Assembly: GCA_946409855.1 (NCBI GenBank)
Contig: CAMJXZ010000194.1
Location: 1 to 6,500, forward strand
From: an uncultured Clostridia bacterium
Lineage (GTDB): Bacteria > Bacillota > Clostridia > Christensenellales > Aristaeellaceae
Length of the DNA stretch: 6,500 nt
Direction of reading: 5' to 3'
Part shown: piece after piece, positions 5,595 through 6,500 of the stretch
How the letters are laid out: each line of letters starts with the position of its first letter
Position numbering within the stretch: position 1 is the first letter of the stretch
Notes under the pieces: model-generated
The model's input: only the letters and a program-made list of their open reading frames with translations
Database searches by the model: none
What the model was told of the DNA's origin: nothing
Position numbers and translations under genes: made by a program

Positions 5595-6500
5595 TCAGCA
5601 GTCCTCCTCGCCTTGATCTCTTCCTGCTCCCTGGCGATATTCTTTTCCACATTGATAAACCACAGGATGACAGCCAGAATGATTCCGGTAAACACTTCCA
5701 GTCCAACGAAAGCGATGGTGATCATGCCGTTTACACCGGTGGGCTGCTGCATGGCCACAGTAAGTACACCGTCCGCGGCGGGCTTCAGGCTTTCCAGCGC
5801 CACCTGGGCTGTCCATCCGTTTGCCGCCAGGGTGGAAGCGGCTTCCGTAACGCTGCCGGCAGTGATGGGGGCGATATAACCGGAGGTGGCCAGCATCCAG
5901 TTAAAGACGCCGGTCATGATACCGACCATAGCGACCGCGATGATGTTATAAATACTCATGGCCGCGCCGTCCATGCGGATGTTCTTTTTCCATTCCAGAT
6001 GATCCAGGCAGTCGGCAAACAGGGCCATAAACACGTAAGCGCAGGGCAGGCCGCCGATGTTCTTGATAAACTGACCGACAAGGACGATGATCAGGCTGGT
6101 TGGGAACAGCCAGCAGATCAGGCTGCCGAGGGCGTACAGCAGGAATCCCACCATGGTCACGTTCCGCTTCCCAAACTTCTTGGCCAGCGGCCAGACGGCA
6201 AAAATGCCGATGCCCATCGGCACGCCGCCGATCACCGAAACCAGCATCTGCGTAATGCCGTCGTTGTAGGTGCCCAGCACATAATTGCAATAGTAAACCA
6301 ACCCGAGATTTTTCAGCGTGGTGCCGATCGTGTAGACCAGGAAATAGACATACATGAGCACCATGTATTTGTCCGTGAACAGGATTTTGATCTGCTGCCT
6401 GAACGGAAGCTGGCTTTTCGTCTTGTCCTCGCCGGCGTTTTCCTCGGTCACGCGCTCCTTGGTGAAGAAGTATTCCAGCAATGTCAGCGGCAGCGCGATG
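5591..6500 (-). CDS. GPH/MelB-family sugar:cation symporter, C-terminal ~302 residues; cut by right window edge
   Basis: A membrane transporter of the glycoside-pentoside-hexuronide:cation symporter family, expected to import a sugar or glycoside with a cation. The reading frame stays open to the window edge (IALPLTLLEYFF...), so the real start lies outside and an internal TTG at 6481 should not be taken as the start. The visible part begins at the end of about helix 6 and the central cytoplasmic loop FFTKERVTEEN, a GPH hallmark. Numbering from that TTG, hydrophobic segments follow at about 39-57, 76-98, 107-126, 129-156, 174-197 and 253-276, giving six C-terminal helices. ADCLDHLEWKKNIRMDG (156-172) corresponds to the GPH loop usually written ADxxDYxEWKTGxRxxG. 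The helix 11-12 loop (about 200-252) looks long for the family. The C-terminus is charged and cytoplasmic. The stop overlaps the rhamnosidase start, so a rhamnoside is the likely cargo by context. The exact sugar and the coupling ion (H+ or Na+) are not known. Confidence 0.88.
   Translation of the reverse strand, partial: IALPLTLLEYFFTKERVTEENAGEDKTKSQLPFRQQIKILFTDKYMVLMYVYFLVYTIGTTLKNLGLVYYCNYVLGTYNDGITQMLVSVIGGVPMGIGIFAVWPLAKKFGKRNVTMVGFLLYALGSLICWLFPTSLIIVLVGQFIKNIGGLPCAYVFMALFADCLDHLEWKKNIRMDGAAMSIYNIIAVAMVGIMTGVFNWMLATSGYIAPITAGSVTEAASTLAANGWTAQVALESLKPAADGVLTVAMQQPTGVNGMITIAFVGLEVFTGIILAVILWFINVEKNIAREQEEIKARRTAE
5603..5609 (-). promoter_or_regulatory. Ribosome binding site of the rhamnosidase, inside the transporter gene
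   Basis: The minus strand reads GAGGAGG, 8 bases before the rhamnosidase ATG at 5594. It lies within the last codons of the transporter, whose stop overlaps the start as ATGA (5591-5594). This strong site with a 4-base overlap points to coupled translation of importer and hydrolase. Confidence 0.75.

Larger units (their letters stand above)
1..6500 (-). other. Single rhamnoside-utilisation operon spanning the window
   Basis: All five genes are on the minus strand. Junctions are a 4-base overlap (transporter/rhamnosidase), 18 bases (rhamnosidase/SDR), 1 base (SDR/SDR) and 18 bases (SDR/rhaB). No junction can hold a promoter or intrinsic terminator, so one polycistronic message is likely. Its promoter and any regulator would lie to the right of the window. 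Rhamnose isomerase and rhamnulose-1-phosphate aldolase, needed to complete the pathway, are not present here and may lie beyond either edge. Confidence 0.85.

Noticed and set aside
6479..6481. TTG at 6481 as the start of the transporter
   Set aside because: The frame remains open upstream to the window edge with hydrophobic, family-like sequence (IALPLTLLEYFF), so this is an internal codon of a gene cut by the window.

Overview
The window holds part of one minus-strand operon for taking up and breaking down L-rhamnose-containing glycosides. Five genes lie head to tail with almost no non-coding DNA between them. In transcription order (right to left) they are: the C-terminal two thirds of a GPH/MelB-type sugar symporter (cut by the right edge), a complete family 78 alpha-L-rhamnosidase, two extended short-chain dehydrogenase/reductase (SDR) proteins, and the N-terminal third of rhamnulokinase RhaB (cut by the left edge). 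Only about 37 bases in the whole window are non-coding. I see no RNA genes, mobile elements, CRISPR arrays, terminators or promoters, so the promoter probably lies to the right of the window and the transcript probably continues to the left.

The DNA is GC-rich, roughly high-50s percent by eye. Strong GGAGG-type ribosome binding sites and ATGA-type overlaps are common in Bacillota. The gene content and protein style suggest a gut or rumen Clostridia-type organism (Lachnospiraceae, Oscillospiraceae or relatives). This placement is an inference and no marker gene fixes it.

How the genes could work together: the symporter brings in a rhamnose-bearing glycoside. The rhamnosidase has no signal peptide, so it would cut off the terminal rhamnose in the cytoplasm. 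Free L-rhamnose would be isomerised by an enzyme not seen here, then phosphorylated by RhaB to L-rhamnulose 1-phosphate. This core is standard.

The unusual part is the pair of SDR genes placed between rhamnosidase and kinase, since the textbook rhamnose pathway has no step for them. The first (337 aa) has Arg where the catalytic Lys of YxxxK should be. The second (about 503 aa) has an intact Rossmann/YxxxK dehydrogenase core, a middle region I cannot assign, and a C-terminal zinc-finger-like module of a kind not expected on a sugar or small-molecule dehydrogenase. The best reading is that they act on the released aglycone or remaining glycoside, or form a paired complex, but the substrate cannot be told from sequence alone.
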